Positions 7,438 through 15,809 of a DNA stretch of 32,686 nt are shown here, one piece after another (positions within the stretch are counted from its first letter, which is position 1; each line of letters begins with the position of its first letter). The notes beneath the pieces are model-generated. The model worked only from the letters and a program-made list of their open reading frames with translations, searched no databases and had not been told where the DNA came from. The stretch is from a virus. A program made the position numbers and the translations under genes. The stretch lies in the IMG/VR virus record IMGVR_UViG_3300048835_000988, positions 1 to 32,686 of that record, one strand, 5' to 3'.

Positions 7438-8567
7438 GCACTCCTATAATTTTTTATTTTTTCAACCAATTCACATTTGACTATTTCTCTTGTATCTGGA
7501 TTGATGAAATGAATATCCCCATTACTGCTGAATGAATATTGAAATGTAGCTGATTTAAAAATTCCAGTTAAATCAATTTCTGTTATTTCATCAGTTATAA
7601 CGTTATAAGATAACCCTTGGCTTGTTACAATGCAATCTCCAATCTTTCGTATCTCTCGACCATAATACATTTTTGGATATGTTGAACTCAAATCACTTGG
7701 CCAAAACGGTTCGGGTATTGCTTTAACAATTTCAAGTGTATTTAAGTCAAATTTGTACAGACAATATTGATACCCTCTGTTACCAGAAGAAGTGTTAGTC
7801 ATATAACCAACGGTGTACAAATAGTTCCCATCAATTAACGGTTGCGTATATAAGGGCCAACTTGACGCCATATAAAATCCAGAACTACCAGATGCTTGAA
7901 GCGTTCCGGTAGCAACATCATATTTTTGTAAACTATAATAATAAGTAGCCACTGTGCTATTATAAGTCTCTTTTAACGTATAAAAATAATCACCTTTTAC
8001 AACAATCGTTCTGGTAGCATTAGGCGTTGTAAAAGATGCTGAGATAGTCATAGTAGCTAAGTTTATTTTTTGCACTGCGTTAGTAGAGTTGGCTCCGGTA
8101 TGTAACAACGCATAAAGACCGTCTTGAGAAATCTCGAATTGAAAACAGTTACTTCCCAAATGAGTACGAGAAGATAATAGCGTTAGAGTTGAAAGATTGA
8201 ATTTATACAGTTGCATTGTATTAGTTGTTGTGTAATATAAGTAGTCACCAACTATTCTAAAAACATGTTTGTACCCTGCCGTCAAATTCGCTTGACTAAG
8301 CATATTTGTATTAGACGTTGCAACAACTTCTAAAGAGTCTTTATTTATCTTCTGCACATATGGCCTTGCTAACAGTAAAACTCCGTCTACTTCTACTATT
8401 TGATACCCCTCATAAGTTGATGTATTACTGTAATATGTATCGTAAGCAGATCTATCAAACAGTCTTTTTACTTGTTTGTACCCCAAGGAAATTTCGGGGA
8501 TTAAGTCATTGCCATTTATATCTTTTAAGCCACTTATTAATGGTGCATCGCTCACATATTTCCCCAT
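7434..8567 (-). CDS. Putative receptor-binding protein with beta-propeller-like repeats
   Basis: This 377-residue protein has at least six repeats of about 45-55 residues. Each pairs a strand such as GDYLYYTTT, DGLYALLHT, GDYFYTLKE or GNYLYTVGY with a second strand like LYKFNLSTLTLLSS, VQKINLATMTISA or LYKFDLNTLEIVK. This is the layout of a beta-propeller. It sits at the end of the tail operon just before the lysis genes, where host-recognition proteins are normally found. It is rich in Tyr, Ser, Thr and Asn and more AT-rich than the tail core, as often seen for exchanged receptor-binding modules. The first 30 residues may be the attachment part. It should be an adhesin at the tail tip, target unknown. 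No signal peptide, as expected for a virion protein. Confidence 0.7.
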   Translation of the reverse strand: MGKYVSDAPLISGLKDINGNDLIPEISLGYKQVKRLFDRSAYDTYYSNTSTYEGYQIVEVDGVLLLARPYVQKINKDSLEVVATSNTNMLSQANLTAGYKHVFRIVGDYLYYTTTNTMQLYKFNLSTLTLLSSRTHLGSNCFQFEISQDGLYALLHTGANSTNAVQKINLATMTISASFTTPNATRTIVVKGDYFYTLKETYNSTVATYYYSLQKYDVATGTLQASGSSGFYMASSWPLYTQPLIDGNYLYTVGYMTNTSSGNRGYQYCLYKFDLNTLEIVKAIPEPFWPSDLSSTYPKMYYGREIRKIGDCIVTSQGLSYNVITDEITEIDLTGIFKSATFQYSFSSNGDIHFINPDTREIVKCELVEKIKNYRSA

Positions 8568-8905
8568 TACTCAATCGCCTCCTCATACCCATAGATTGTG
8601 ACAATCAAGTCGGTCCCAGTGTCCTGGCTCATAGCCAATACTTCCCCGGCAGTTAAAATAATTTTATTCTCTAACATCCCGGCGCTTGAATCCTTTATTA
8701 CCGAAACATTCCGATGGATCTGGTTGCCGGATGCTGTGCCATGGGCGTAAATATTGAATTTTCGGTCGGTCGTTGTGTTTTGGTTTACAACCAGCACATC
8801 AGCGATGTGCGCCCGGTATCCTACCGGCACTGTATAAACGGCCGTCACCGCAGTGCTTAAAGGCCCTTGGAACAATTTCTTTGGCATTACATCCCCGATA
8901 GCCAT
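8567..8905 (-). CDS. Baseplate/tail-tip accessory protein (hypothetical)
   Basis: This 112-residue, beta-rich protein of the type MPKKLFQGPLSTAVTAVYTVP...ADVLVVNQ occurs next to receptor-binding genes in Firmicutes siphophages. No catalytic motif is visible. It overlaps the next gene by TAATG and starts 2 bases after the upstream gene ends, so it belongs to the same translational chain. A structural role at the tail tip is likely from position; the exact one is unknown. Confidence 0.65.
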   Translation of the reverse strand: MAIGDVMPKKLFQGPLSTAVTAVYTVPVGYRAHIADVLVVNQNTTTDRKFNIYAHGTASGNQIHRNVSVIKDSSAGMLENKIILTAGEVLAMSQDTGTDLIVTIYGYEEAIE

Positions 8906-8906
8906 T

Positions 8907-9785
8907 TTACATCCCCCCCATTCTTAGTTTTCTGCTCAGGTTTATGTATGCATTTTTTGTGTCATTGTCTAATAAGCTTATTGCATCTGCATTACCTTTT
9001 ATTGTTTCTGTTGTTCTCCCTACCCCTGATATTGATTCAATTGATTCTTTATTAGCCTGTATAGCCGCAGTATTATCATTTATCATCACAAACATATTTG
9101 TAGCTACATCCCCGGAAAGAGCCCCCTCCAGAGAATCCATAAAATTTAAAAATTCACTCTGAAAATCTGATTTCAGTTGATCAATCTCAATCTGCTTTCC
9201 AGCCGCATAGCCAACCAAGCTCAAATCAAATTGCGATTGCTTTTCTGAAATCCATGCTTGATACTGATTAAAAAGCGTCGTCGTATCCAGCTGATCAAAC
9301 AAACCATGGACAATTCCACAATAAGCCGAATTTAATCTCAAGTCGGTTATATTAGCTTGCGAGATACTCACCGCACCATTTACAATGTAGATATCCGCCA
9401 AACCTAACTCATAAGCATCAGCATCTCGTTGTAATGCCGGAGCTGCTGGAGTACTTGCAAATGATCCTTTTTTTACCTTACTGTAAGTGTCACGCTCTAA
9501 AGTTATGTCGCTTACAACGATCCGATCAATTCTTTTTAAAACGCCATCTGCAACATCAAGTGTAATAACTTTATCCGCCGTGTTCTCATAGAACACACCA
9601 TTGACCCACGCTTTTCCGGCCTTAACCGTCACCGTCATGTCGCCGTTAGCAATTACCTGCAAATTGGTGCTCGGATTCGGATAGACACCATTGCCGATAA
9701 AACTCCCTAAAAGTCGTGCCCAAAAATCAGCTTTGTATCGCCGATCACCGTTCTCTGAACCATGGAATCCACTAATTTCTGCCAT
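8907..9785 (-). CDS. Baseplate / tail fibre protein, BppU-like N-terminus with coiled coil
   Basis: This 292-residue structural protein has an N-terminal beta-rich domain of about 160 residues (FHGSENGDRRYKADFWARLLGSFIGNGVYP) of the type that anchors receptor-binding proteins to siphophage baseplates. Residues about 170-290 are mainly helical and heptad-like (IEIDQLKSDFQSEFLNFMDSL; AAIQANKESIESISG), probably a trimeric stalk. The ATG at 9785 follows GGGGTG by 6 bases; a TTG one codon earlier is possible. It lies between the Gp37/Tal-like gene and the smaller tip proteins. Confidence 0.7.
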   Translation of the reverse strand: MAEISGFHGSENGDRRYKADFWARLLGSFIGNGVYPNPSTNLQVIANGDMTVTVKAGKAWVNGVFYENTADKVITLDVADGVLKRIDRIVVSDITLERDTYSKVKKGSFASTPAAPALQRDADAYELGLADIYIVNGAVSISQANITDLRLNSAYCGIVHGLFDQLDTTTLFNQYQAWISEKQSQFDLSLVGYAAGKQIEIDQLKSDFQSEFLNFMDSLEGALSGDVATNMFVMINDNTAAIQANKESIESISGVGRTTETIKGNADAISLLDNDTKNAYINLSRKLRMGGM

Positions 9786-9798
9786 CAAATCACCCCTT

Positions 9799-10887
9799 TC
9801 ATAATAGTTTTATTTTCTGTGCAATTGTCCGGGGCATCTCTTTCCCAAAAACAATATTTACTTCCATGCCAGATTCCTCATAAACCTCTTCAATTTCATT
9901 GATCCGGCTGTCAATGGCAATACCCCATTTTCTGGACAGACACGTCACAATATCGCCAAGGTCGAAATCTGTTTTGTACCGCAAGTTTGAATTCATATTG
10001 ATGCCATTCACAAAGGTCTGAACCTTCTTTGTTTCGGCAATGGTTTCATTGCCCTTGCTGCTTAACAGGGCCAGATATTCAGGATCTGTCATGGCCACAT
10101 TATCCACCATGTTGGACAAGCCTTTTTGGTCGTTAAAAACTTCAAAGCGATCCAGTCCGGTACCACTTCCAACGGTTACTAGCCGCCGATCAGCGTCTTC
10201 ACCGATGCCTCCAACTAACGCAACGTTGCGATAATCCATAATGCTGTCGGTATATTCCTGATCTAAGATATTGTCAAATTCCTTGCTGAAAATACATTGC
10301 GGATTAATCGCCTGGCCAGATGTCCGATCCAAGCCCTGAAAGATTTCAAACTTCAATTTTTTTAAATCCTTATCAAATCGGACCCGGTTTCCCAGCTCGG
10401 CTTCCAGGCACAAGGCTTCAACCACTTTGAGTAAGTTCTGATACGAGACCTGTAAATTGACATTTCCGGTAAAACTACCAAGATCGCCCAGCATCAACGT
10501 ATTAATGTTTCGGTTCGCATCTGTTGGGTTGATGCAATTTTTATCCACCAACGTCCGCATGGCCAGCTCATAGGTAGTATTTAATATCTCACGCCCCCAT
10601 ATAATGCGTCGGTTGAGGTAGCCTTCACCCAATTTTCCTTTAATCACCAAGTTTTCTTTGTCTGTTTCATCCTTCTTGATATTTCGGTACTCAATAAAAC
10701 CGATCTCATCACTGTCTTTTTTCCGGATGAGGTTATCCTGTGCTAATAGCTGCAGGTTTTCAACGGTAAACGGGCAATGCAGCTCAAATTCGCCACACTC
10801 GTTGTACCGCCTAACCCACCGGAGTGATCCATAGGTATCCATGACATTCTGCAGAGCCAGTGCTTTATTGTAAATATACAGATTCAC
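9799..10887 (-). CDS. Tail-associated protein, ReqiPepy6 Gp37-like (Tal/hub)
   Basis: This 362-aa tail hub protein matches the Siphovirus ReqiPepy6 Gp37-like family in its N-terminal pattern (LYIYNKALALQNVMDTYGSLRWVRRYNECGEFELHCP has the typical start) and in its place right after Dit. These proteins form the tail tip hub onto which fibres assemble. No lysin domain is fused here; the wall-cutting domain of this phage is on the tape measure. The start codon is GTG, preceded by GGGGGT 5 bases upstream. The gene starts 2 bases after the Dit gene ends. Confidence 0.85.
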   Translation of the reverse strand: MNLYIYNKALALQNVMDTYGSLRWVRRYNECGEFELHCPFTVENLQLLAQDNLIRKKDSDEIGFIEYRNIKKDETDKENLVIKGKLGEGYLNRRIIWGREILNTTYELAMRTLVDKNCINPTDANRNINTLMLGDLGSFTGNVNLQVSYQNLLKVVEALCLEAELGNRVRFDKDLKKLKFEIFQGLDRTSGQAINPQCIFSKEFDNILDQEYTDSIMDYRNVALVGGIGEDADRRLVTVGSGTGLDRFEVFNDQKGLSNMVDNVAMTDPEYLALLSSKGNETIAETKKVQTFVNGINMNSNLRYKTDFDLGDIVTCLSRKWGIAIDSRINEIEEVYEESGMEVNIVFGKEMPRTIAQKIKLL

Positions 10888-10888
10888 A

Positions 10889-11752
10889 CTACACCCCCAG
10901 ATAATTGTTGTAATGGTAGATTGTCACTTCCAGATTATCCAGTCCAGAGTCGGCATCGTAACGAAACAAGTTATCGCCTTTATCAAGCTGCAGGAAGGTT
11001 GAATCTTCATCGATAGCATAAAACGCATTTGTTTCCATGCCATTCAGCTTGCTTATGATTCGCTTATCACCAAAATAGGTGGATACTGAAATTACTTCAC
11101 CGGCTGCCATGGTTTTTTTGATCTTAATAAATTCTCTGGTGTTGACATTAAAAAGTGATGGGTTTATGAGAGTGGCCTGGGCTTTAAATTCAATGCGGAT
11201 GCCAGTTTCGACATCTCCTTCATTCAAACAGTTTACAATCAGACTCGGTTCCCGGTGGCTGATCTCAATGCCGATATCCTCCGGTATCTCCAAATCAAAT
11301 TCAAAATCTGCCACCCATAGCGCAATTTCATCTCTGCTTTCCAGTAAATCTTTCCAGAACGGCTCATAGGCCGTTAGGTTAATAAGACCGGTTCCGGATC
11401 TAATTGCATCCTTTAAAAACGGGAGTTTCTCCGGAATACACTTAATTTTACGCTCCTTGAGATAGTCGTCATAGACAAGGTAGCCCTGACCAAGCTTCGG
11501 ATTAAATACCCGGTAAAGCTTTTCTTTATACTGGTTATATAAGTCGGATGTCTTTGCGATAATCGCAACCGTGAGGTTGACGTCTTTGGGATCTAGGGTG
11601 TTACCAAGATAGGTTTCCCCATCCTGGCCGACACCTTTGAAATTATAGTTATTGACACCCTGACTTTCTTCAAATTTCTGCAAAATAAAAGGGGCTGAAT
11701 TGCCAAAAAGCAACTCTTCCCCTAAGGAATTGATGTATTTTATTCTTCGCAT
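10889..11752 (-). CDS. Distal tail protein (Dit), Sipho_tail family
   Basis: This 287-aa protein forms the hexameric ring linking tail tube to baseplate. The N-terminal half follows the Sipho_tail pattern, including the LTAYEPFWKDL segment near residue 128 that is typical of Dit proteins. The C-terminal half is a galectin-like beta-domain (residues about 150-287). The order tape measure, Dit, Tal is the fixed order of siphophage tails. It starts 9 bases after the tape measure gene ends. Confidence 0.88.
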   Translation of the reverse strand: MRRIKYINSLGEELLFGNSAPFILQKFEESQGVNNYNFKGVGQDGETYLGNTLDPKDVNLTVAIIAKTSDLYNQYKEKLYRVFNPKLGQGYLVYDDYLKERKIKCIPEKLPFLKDAIRSGTGLINLTAYEPFWKDLLESRDEIALWVADFEFDLEIPEDIGIEISHREPSLIVNCLNEGDVETGIRIEFKAQATLINPSLFNVNTREFIKIKKTMAAGEVISVSTYFGDKRIISKLNGMETNAFYAIDEDSTFLQLDKGDNLFRYDADSGLDNLEVTIYHYNNYLGV

Positions 11753-11761
11753 TCCAGCCTC

Positions 11762-14700
11762 CTAATTCTTCATCAATAATTCTTGTACTGACCGTTTGAA
11801 CAGCTTGGCACTTTTAGCAGGCGATAAAGCCGTTGGGCTATTAACGGTGATGTTCATGGTTACATTGCCGTTAGCAAGCAGCTCGCTTGTATCGGCATCA
11901 TAGACCCTTTCGCCACCTTTAAAATTAACCAGCTCTGGACCTTTTTCACCTACCCAATGTAAACCCGAAGTCGCATAGTCTGTTCCAGATGCATATCCAA
12001 AAATACTGGATGGATCAACCCACGCACCGTCTTCCATAACCCCAAAATGTAAATGGGGACCCGTTGAATTTCCTGTACTTCCCACCAAACCAATGGTCTG
12101 TAATTGGGTTACTAAATCGCCAACATTAACCAAGACTTGTGAAAGATGGCCGTATAAGGTCTCTAACCCGTTTCCATGGTCAATAATAACTGCATTTCCG
12201 TATCCACCGTACCAACCGGCCTGAGTAACTGTTCCTGCTCCAGCAGCTCCAACGGGAGTTCCCTCAGCAGCACCAATATCGATACCCATATGATCTGAAG
12301 AACCTACCCCAGCAACATCATCACGATACCCAAAGCCAGAAGTAATGTCACCGCCGACTGGAACCGTTAAGCTTCCAAAATCAGAACCGCCAATACCGAT
12401 GCTCTTGAAGAATTCTGCAGCACCGCTTCCGATGAAATCAATGGCAGCTTTTAGATTGAAATTTCCGTTGGTAAAGGCAGATTTAATGTCTTCGACCATG
12501 CTGTTGACAAATGCCATGAGGTTGTCACCATTCAGGCCATTAATTAGACCTTGGACGATATACTTCCCAATTTCAAGCATAACTCTGGCTGGTGAGTGTA
12601 TCCCGAAGCCTTCTTTAAACTTTGTGATAACATCGTTGACAAGACTGGTTACCGCTCCATAGACATTTCCAGCTGTTTCCTGAATTCCTGCAACCATTTG
12701 ATTTATCATGTCACTTGCAATGTTTTTCAGGTCGGTCGGTAAATTTTGAATTTTTGAGATAATATTGTCTTTGACTTCCTGCCATTTAGTCCCGGCAGTC
12801 TCTTTTATTTCCTGCCATTTACCGGGCAAGTCTTCAACAATTTCTCTTACTTTATCAGTAACATTCAGGAAAATTTCACCAGCCTTTTGAGCCAGATCAT
12901 CCCTGATCGCTGCCCATTTTGCTTGAGAATCATCTTTACTGGCTTGCCATTTGGCTGCCACATCATCAGCGGTTTCTTTTATTTTACTGGTCACATTTGA
13001 ATAAATCTCACCAACCTTATTGGCCAGATCGTCACGAATATTTGCCCACTTTGTTTGGGTATCACTTTTTGTTTCTTCCCATTTAGCAGCAACGCCCTTT
13101 GCCAGTTCCGTAATTTTCCCAATCGTGTTGTCATAAATCAACTGCCATGCTGTCTGTAGAAAGGTTACAATTCCATTCCAGGTTTCAGTTGTTCGTGTAA
13201 CAAGTCCAGTCCAGATGCCAACTATAAAATCAAGAATGCTCTGGAAAATGAGCGCTACCCAGTTATAAAGCCCCTGAAATACGTTAACCAAAAAATCAAC
13301 TGCATTCTGACCCATTGCCTGGGCAAACTGCCAAGCTGCAGCCCAATCACCATTTAATAAAGCGACAACTAAGCCGACAAAATTTCCGATAAAACTGAGC
13401 AAGTTCCCGATAGCTGCGATAAACGGCGCAATGGCCACAATGATATTGGCAAAGCCATTGATAAATGATCCAATGAACTGCTCCACCACCGGCACGATAT
13501 AGGTTCCGATAAAGTCTCCAATCTGCTGCAGCACCGGGGTTAATCCGGTTGCAAATCCCTGGAAGGACTCCATCGCTGGGCCTAATGCCTCGCTGATCCT
13601 CCCAAAGGCATCTTGCGCTGTATTTTTGATGGACTCAAACGCCCCGGAAACTGAATTTCTGAACGTCTCCGAACTTTGATAAGCGCCAACAAGTATCGCC
13701 ACTAACCCGGCAATAACCGCAACCACAATGGCCACCGGCCCCGTTAACGCCGCCAGGGAAGAACCCATTCCCACAGCTCCCTCGGCACCAATGCCAAAGG
13801 CTGCCGATGCTGATCCAAGCGCCCCGTTTAATAGGCCCCCGGTTGCGAATAATCCGGCAACATTGGAAACCGCTCCAGCGAGGCCTCCTAAAATCAGCAA
13901 AAGCGGCCCAATTGCCGCTGCCACCATCCCTATTTTTACAATAAACTCCTGTTGTCCCTGATCCAGATTACTGAACCATTCACCCAGATCGCTGACCTTT
14001 TGCGCTGCTGTTTCCAGCATTGGTGCTAATACATTTAAGATCGTTTCGCCAAGATCAGCCCCGGCCTGCTGCATTTTCTGAAATGATAACTGAAACTTAT
14101 CCCCGGCATCCAAAATGGAATTAAAGGTATTGTCCAGCGTCCCATCAGAGCCTTCAATGACAGCCAGAAATTCTTCATATGAAAAACGTCCACCTTTAAT
14201 AGCATCCGCTAAATCTGGCCCCGCCTTTTGGCCAAAGACTTCAATGGCCATAGATGTTGCTGTTGCAATATCCGGAGTCTCACCGATGGCCTGCAAGGTC
14301 TTTTTAAATTCTTCCCTGGCATCTTTACCATCGGCTGACCAATTTGAGATTGCTTTTTTCATCCCGGAAAAAGCAATTTCAGTATTGACACCCGCCTTTT
14401 CCCACCCGGCAAAGATGGCAATGGATTCCTGGGTATCAAACCCCAGTGCTCGCATTGGTGCCCCATACTTAGTCAGGTTTTCGGTCAGTGTTTCAATACT
14501 GATGCCCGAAGTTTGGCTTGCTTTGGTCAGCTGATCCAATACGCTTTTGTACTGCTCTGCCGGGATACCGGCATCACCCATGGCTCTAGAAACAAGCTGT
14601 ACCGATGTCGCCACGTCTGTTCCGGTCACCCGTGAAAACTTAAGAAAATCCTCACTCATGGATTGCAGCTGATCCCCGGTTACATCAAACCGGGCGCTGA

Positions 14701-15076
14701 CATCTCCGACCGCTGAAGAAATGTTGTCAAAGGTATCCGGAATGGTCTTACCGACATTTTTATAGACATTCTCAAGGTCTTCAGCCTTGGCGCCCATAGC
14801 CCCGGTGGTCGTGATGATTTTATCCATCCCGTCATCCACCACATTAAAAGCCAAAACGCTGGCTGTTCCCAGGGCGGTTAACGGTGCCGTTACATAGGTT
14901 GTAAAACCTTTTCCAACGCTACTTAAGCCATTGCTGATATCATCGGCTTTCTTGGCTACATCGCCAAACTTTTTCCCCAGGATCTCGGCATTGTTTCCAG
15001 CCCGATCCATCTCATTATTGGCTTCACTGGTATCAACGAAAATCGAACCAAACAGTTTAAAGATCTCAAACGCCAT
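11762..15076 (-). CDS. Tape measure protein with C-terminal M23 peptidase domain
   Basis: Long helical protein (about 1104 aa) that sets tail length and passes through the wall and membrane at DNA injection. The N-terminal third (residues about 40-330) is the phage tape measure core (TTTGAMGA, KFSRVTGTD, AMGDAGIPAEQ). A hydrophobic middle with several membrane-like stretches follows (about 380-640). Then come tandem 45-residue repeats with KW motifs (about 665-775). Near residues 915-1030 lies an M23 metallopeptidase with DHMGIDIG and GPHLHFG, carrying the zinc-binding His/Asp and HxH residues. The peptidase should cut peptidoglycan cross-links during entry. GTG at 15085 is possible, but GGGGGTG fits the ATG at 15076 better. 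The start overlaps the end of the tail chaperone gene. Confidence 0.93.
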   Translation of the reverse strand: MAFEIFKLFGSIFVDTSEANNEMDRAGNNAEILGKKFGDVAKKADDISNGLSSVGKGFTTYVTAPLTALGTASVLAFNVVDDGMDKIITTTGAMGAKAEDLENVYKNVGKTIPDTFDNISSAVGDVSARFDVTGDQLQSMSEDFLKFSRVTGTDVATSVQLVSRAMGDAGIPAEQYKSVLDQLTKASQTSGISIETLTENLTKYGAPMRALGFDTQESIAIFAGWEKAGVNTEIAFSGMKKAISNWSADGKDAREEFKKTLQAIGETPDIATATSMAIEVFGQKAGPDLADAIKGGRFSYEEFLAVIEGSDGTLDNTFNSILDAGDKFQLSFQKMQQAGADLGETILNVLAPMLETAAQKVSDLGEWFSNLDQGQQEFIVKIGMVAAAIGPLLLILGGLAGAVSNVAGLFATGGLLNGALGSASAAFGIGAEGAVGMGSSLAALTGPVAIVVAVIAGLVAILVGAYQSSETFRNSVSGAFESIKNTAQDAFGRISEALGPAMESFQGFATGLTPVLQQIGDFIGTYIVPVVEQFIGSFINGFANIIVAIAPFIAAIGNLLSFIGNFVGLVVALLNGDWAAAWQFAQAMGQNAVDFLVNVFQGLYNWVALIFQSILDFIVGIWTGLVTRTTETWNGIVTFLQTAWQLIYDNTIGKITELAKGVAAKWEETKSDTQTKWANIRDDLANKVGEIYSNVTSKIKETADDVAAKWQASKDDSQAKWAAIRDDLAQKAGEIFLNVTDKVREIVEDLPGKWQEIKETAGTKWQEVKDNIISKIQNLPTDLKNIASDMINQMVAGIQETAGNVYGAVTSLVNDVITKFKEGFGIHSPARVMLEIGKYIVQGLINGLNGDNLMAFVNSMVEDIKSAFTNGNFNLKAAIDFIGSGAAEFFKSIGIGGSDFGSLTVPVGGDITSGFGYRDDVAGVGSSDHMGIDIGAAEGTPVGAAGAGTVTQAGWYGGYGNAVIIDHGNGLETLYGHLSQVLVNVGDLVTQLQTIGLVGSTGNSTGPHLHFGVMEDGAWVDPSSIFGYASGTDYATSGLHWVGEKGPELVNFKGGERVYDADTSELLANGNVTMNITVNSPTALSPAKSAKLFKRSVQELLMKN

Positions 15077-15431
15077 TAGCTTCACCCCCTTTCAGGGTTA
15101 GATTGATGATCTTTTCAACCTTCTCATTGATTTCGTTAATGGTCTCCTGTTTGGTTTTCGGGGCGGCCCTTGATTGGATACTTTCGCTTTGAGCCAGCTT
15201 CTTGTAATCATCAAAAGTGATAAAGTTCTCAGGCCCCATATGCCGGTAATCAACTAAATAGCGATCCCACAATTTCGCATCCTCTTCTTTTTCAAAGGCT
15301 TTGCGAATAAATGCAAGACCGCTATCAATATCTATGTTTAAAATATAGTCGATGTTGTTATATCGTCTTAGGAGCAACTCCTCGATTTCAGTAACATCTA
15401 CTGAGTTGCTGACTTGAAAAAAGACGCCCAC
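15066..15431 (-). CDS. Tail assembly chaperone, downstream (gpT-like) frame, expressed by -1 frameshift
   Basis: This open frame lies between the first chaperone gene and the tape measure gene, as T does in lambda. It has no own start signal: its first codon in the open frame is a GTG inside the upstream gene with no ribosome site. Ribosomes that slip back one base at 15416-15422 would continue from ASF into FQVSNSVDVTEIEELLLRR and end at 15066. This gives a fusion of about 250 residues from the start at 15805. The frame encodes a charged helical protein with IEELLLRRYNNIDYI and a C-terminal helix. It should chaperone the tape measure during tail assembly and not stay in the virion. Confidence 0.82.
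   Translation of the reverse strand: MGVFFQVSNSVDVTEIEELLLRRYNNIDYILNIDIDSGLAFIRKAFEKEEDAKLWDRYLVDYRHMGPENFITFDDYKKLAQSESIQSRAAPKTKQETINEINEKVEKIINLTLKGGEANGV
15373..15422 (-). promoter_or_regulatory. Programmed -1 ribosomal frameshift signal (slippery site plus stem)
   Basis: On the minus strand the heptamer T TTT TTC (15422-15416) is in the zero frame of the upstream chaperone (codons TTT TTC). Five bases later AGCAACTC (15410-15403) pairs perfectly with GAGTTGCT (15380-15373), and a small inner hairpin CAGTA/TACTG fits in the loop. A -1 slip joins exactly to the frame ending at 15066. All parts of a standard -1 frameshift element are present. Confidence 0.85.
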
Positions 15432-15805
15432 TTCTGGGCATCAGCCACTTCTTTAAGTTTTTCAATTGTATCCATCAGATCATTTTCGGCAACTTCTTCC
15501 GATGTGCATTGGAAGGGCCGGGCAATGAACGTATAGATTTCCGCTTCAGCTTTCTGGTTCGCAAAAATCTCCATAATCGCAAAGGCCATTTCAATACCAA
15601 CCTCTGCCTGGGATGGCACTTCTTGAACAATGAGTTCCGGAGAATTATCATCACCTTCTTCAACAACCTTCAATTGTGGCTTCTTCTCTTTTTTCGGCAT
15701 ATTCTTAGCAACCTTTTTAAGTTCATCCTTAACCCCGGTTCGCTTAACCATCCGCATAAATTCAAACAGATCCGCTGTATTTAGTTTTCGTACATTTTCA
15801 ATCAT
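15398..15805 (-). CDS. Tail assembly chaperone, gpG-like
   Basis: This 135-residue protein lies between the major tail protein and the tape measure, the fixed place of the G/GT chaperones. It has an acidic linker near residues 45-60 and a helical C-terminal part (MDTIEKLKEVADAQKWASFF). Most ribosomes should end at the TAG at 15398-15400 and a minority shift to make the longer product. The ribosome site GGAG is 8 bases before the ATG. The start follows the major tail gene by 4 bases. Confidence 0.82.
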   Translation of the reverse strand: MIENVRKLNTADLFEFMRMVKRTGVKDELKKVAKNMPKKEKKPQLKVVEEGDDNSPELIVQEVPSQAEVGIEMAFAIMEIFANQKAEAEIYTFIARPFQCTSEEVAENDLMDTIEKLKEVADAQKWASFFKSATQ

Positions 15806-15809
15806 TTAA

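Noticed and set aside
7434-9785. Diversity-generating retroelement acting on the tail-tip genes
   Set aside because: No reverse transcriptase gene and no template-repeat copy of the tail gene ends are visible in the window.
14115-14534. 139-aa plus-strand open frame inside the tape measure gene
   Set aside because: It is antisense to a clearly coding gene, has no ribosome site and shows no recognisable protein pattern.
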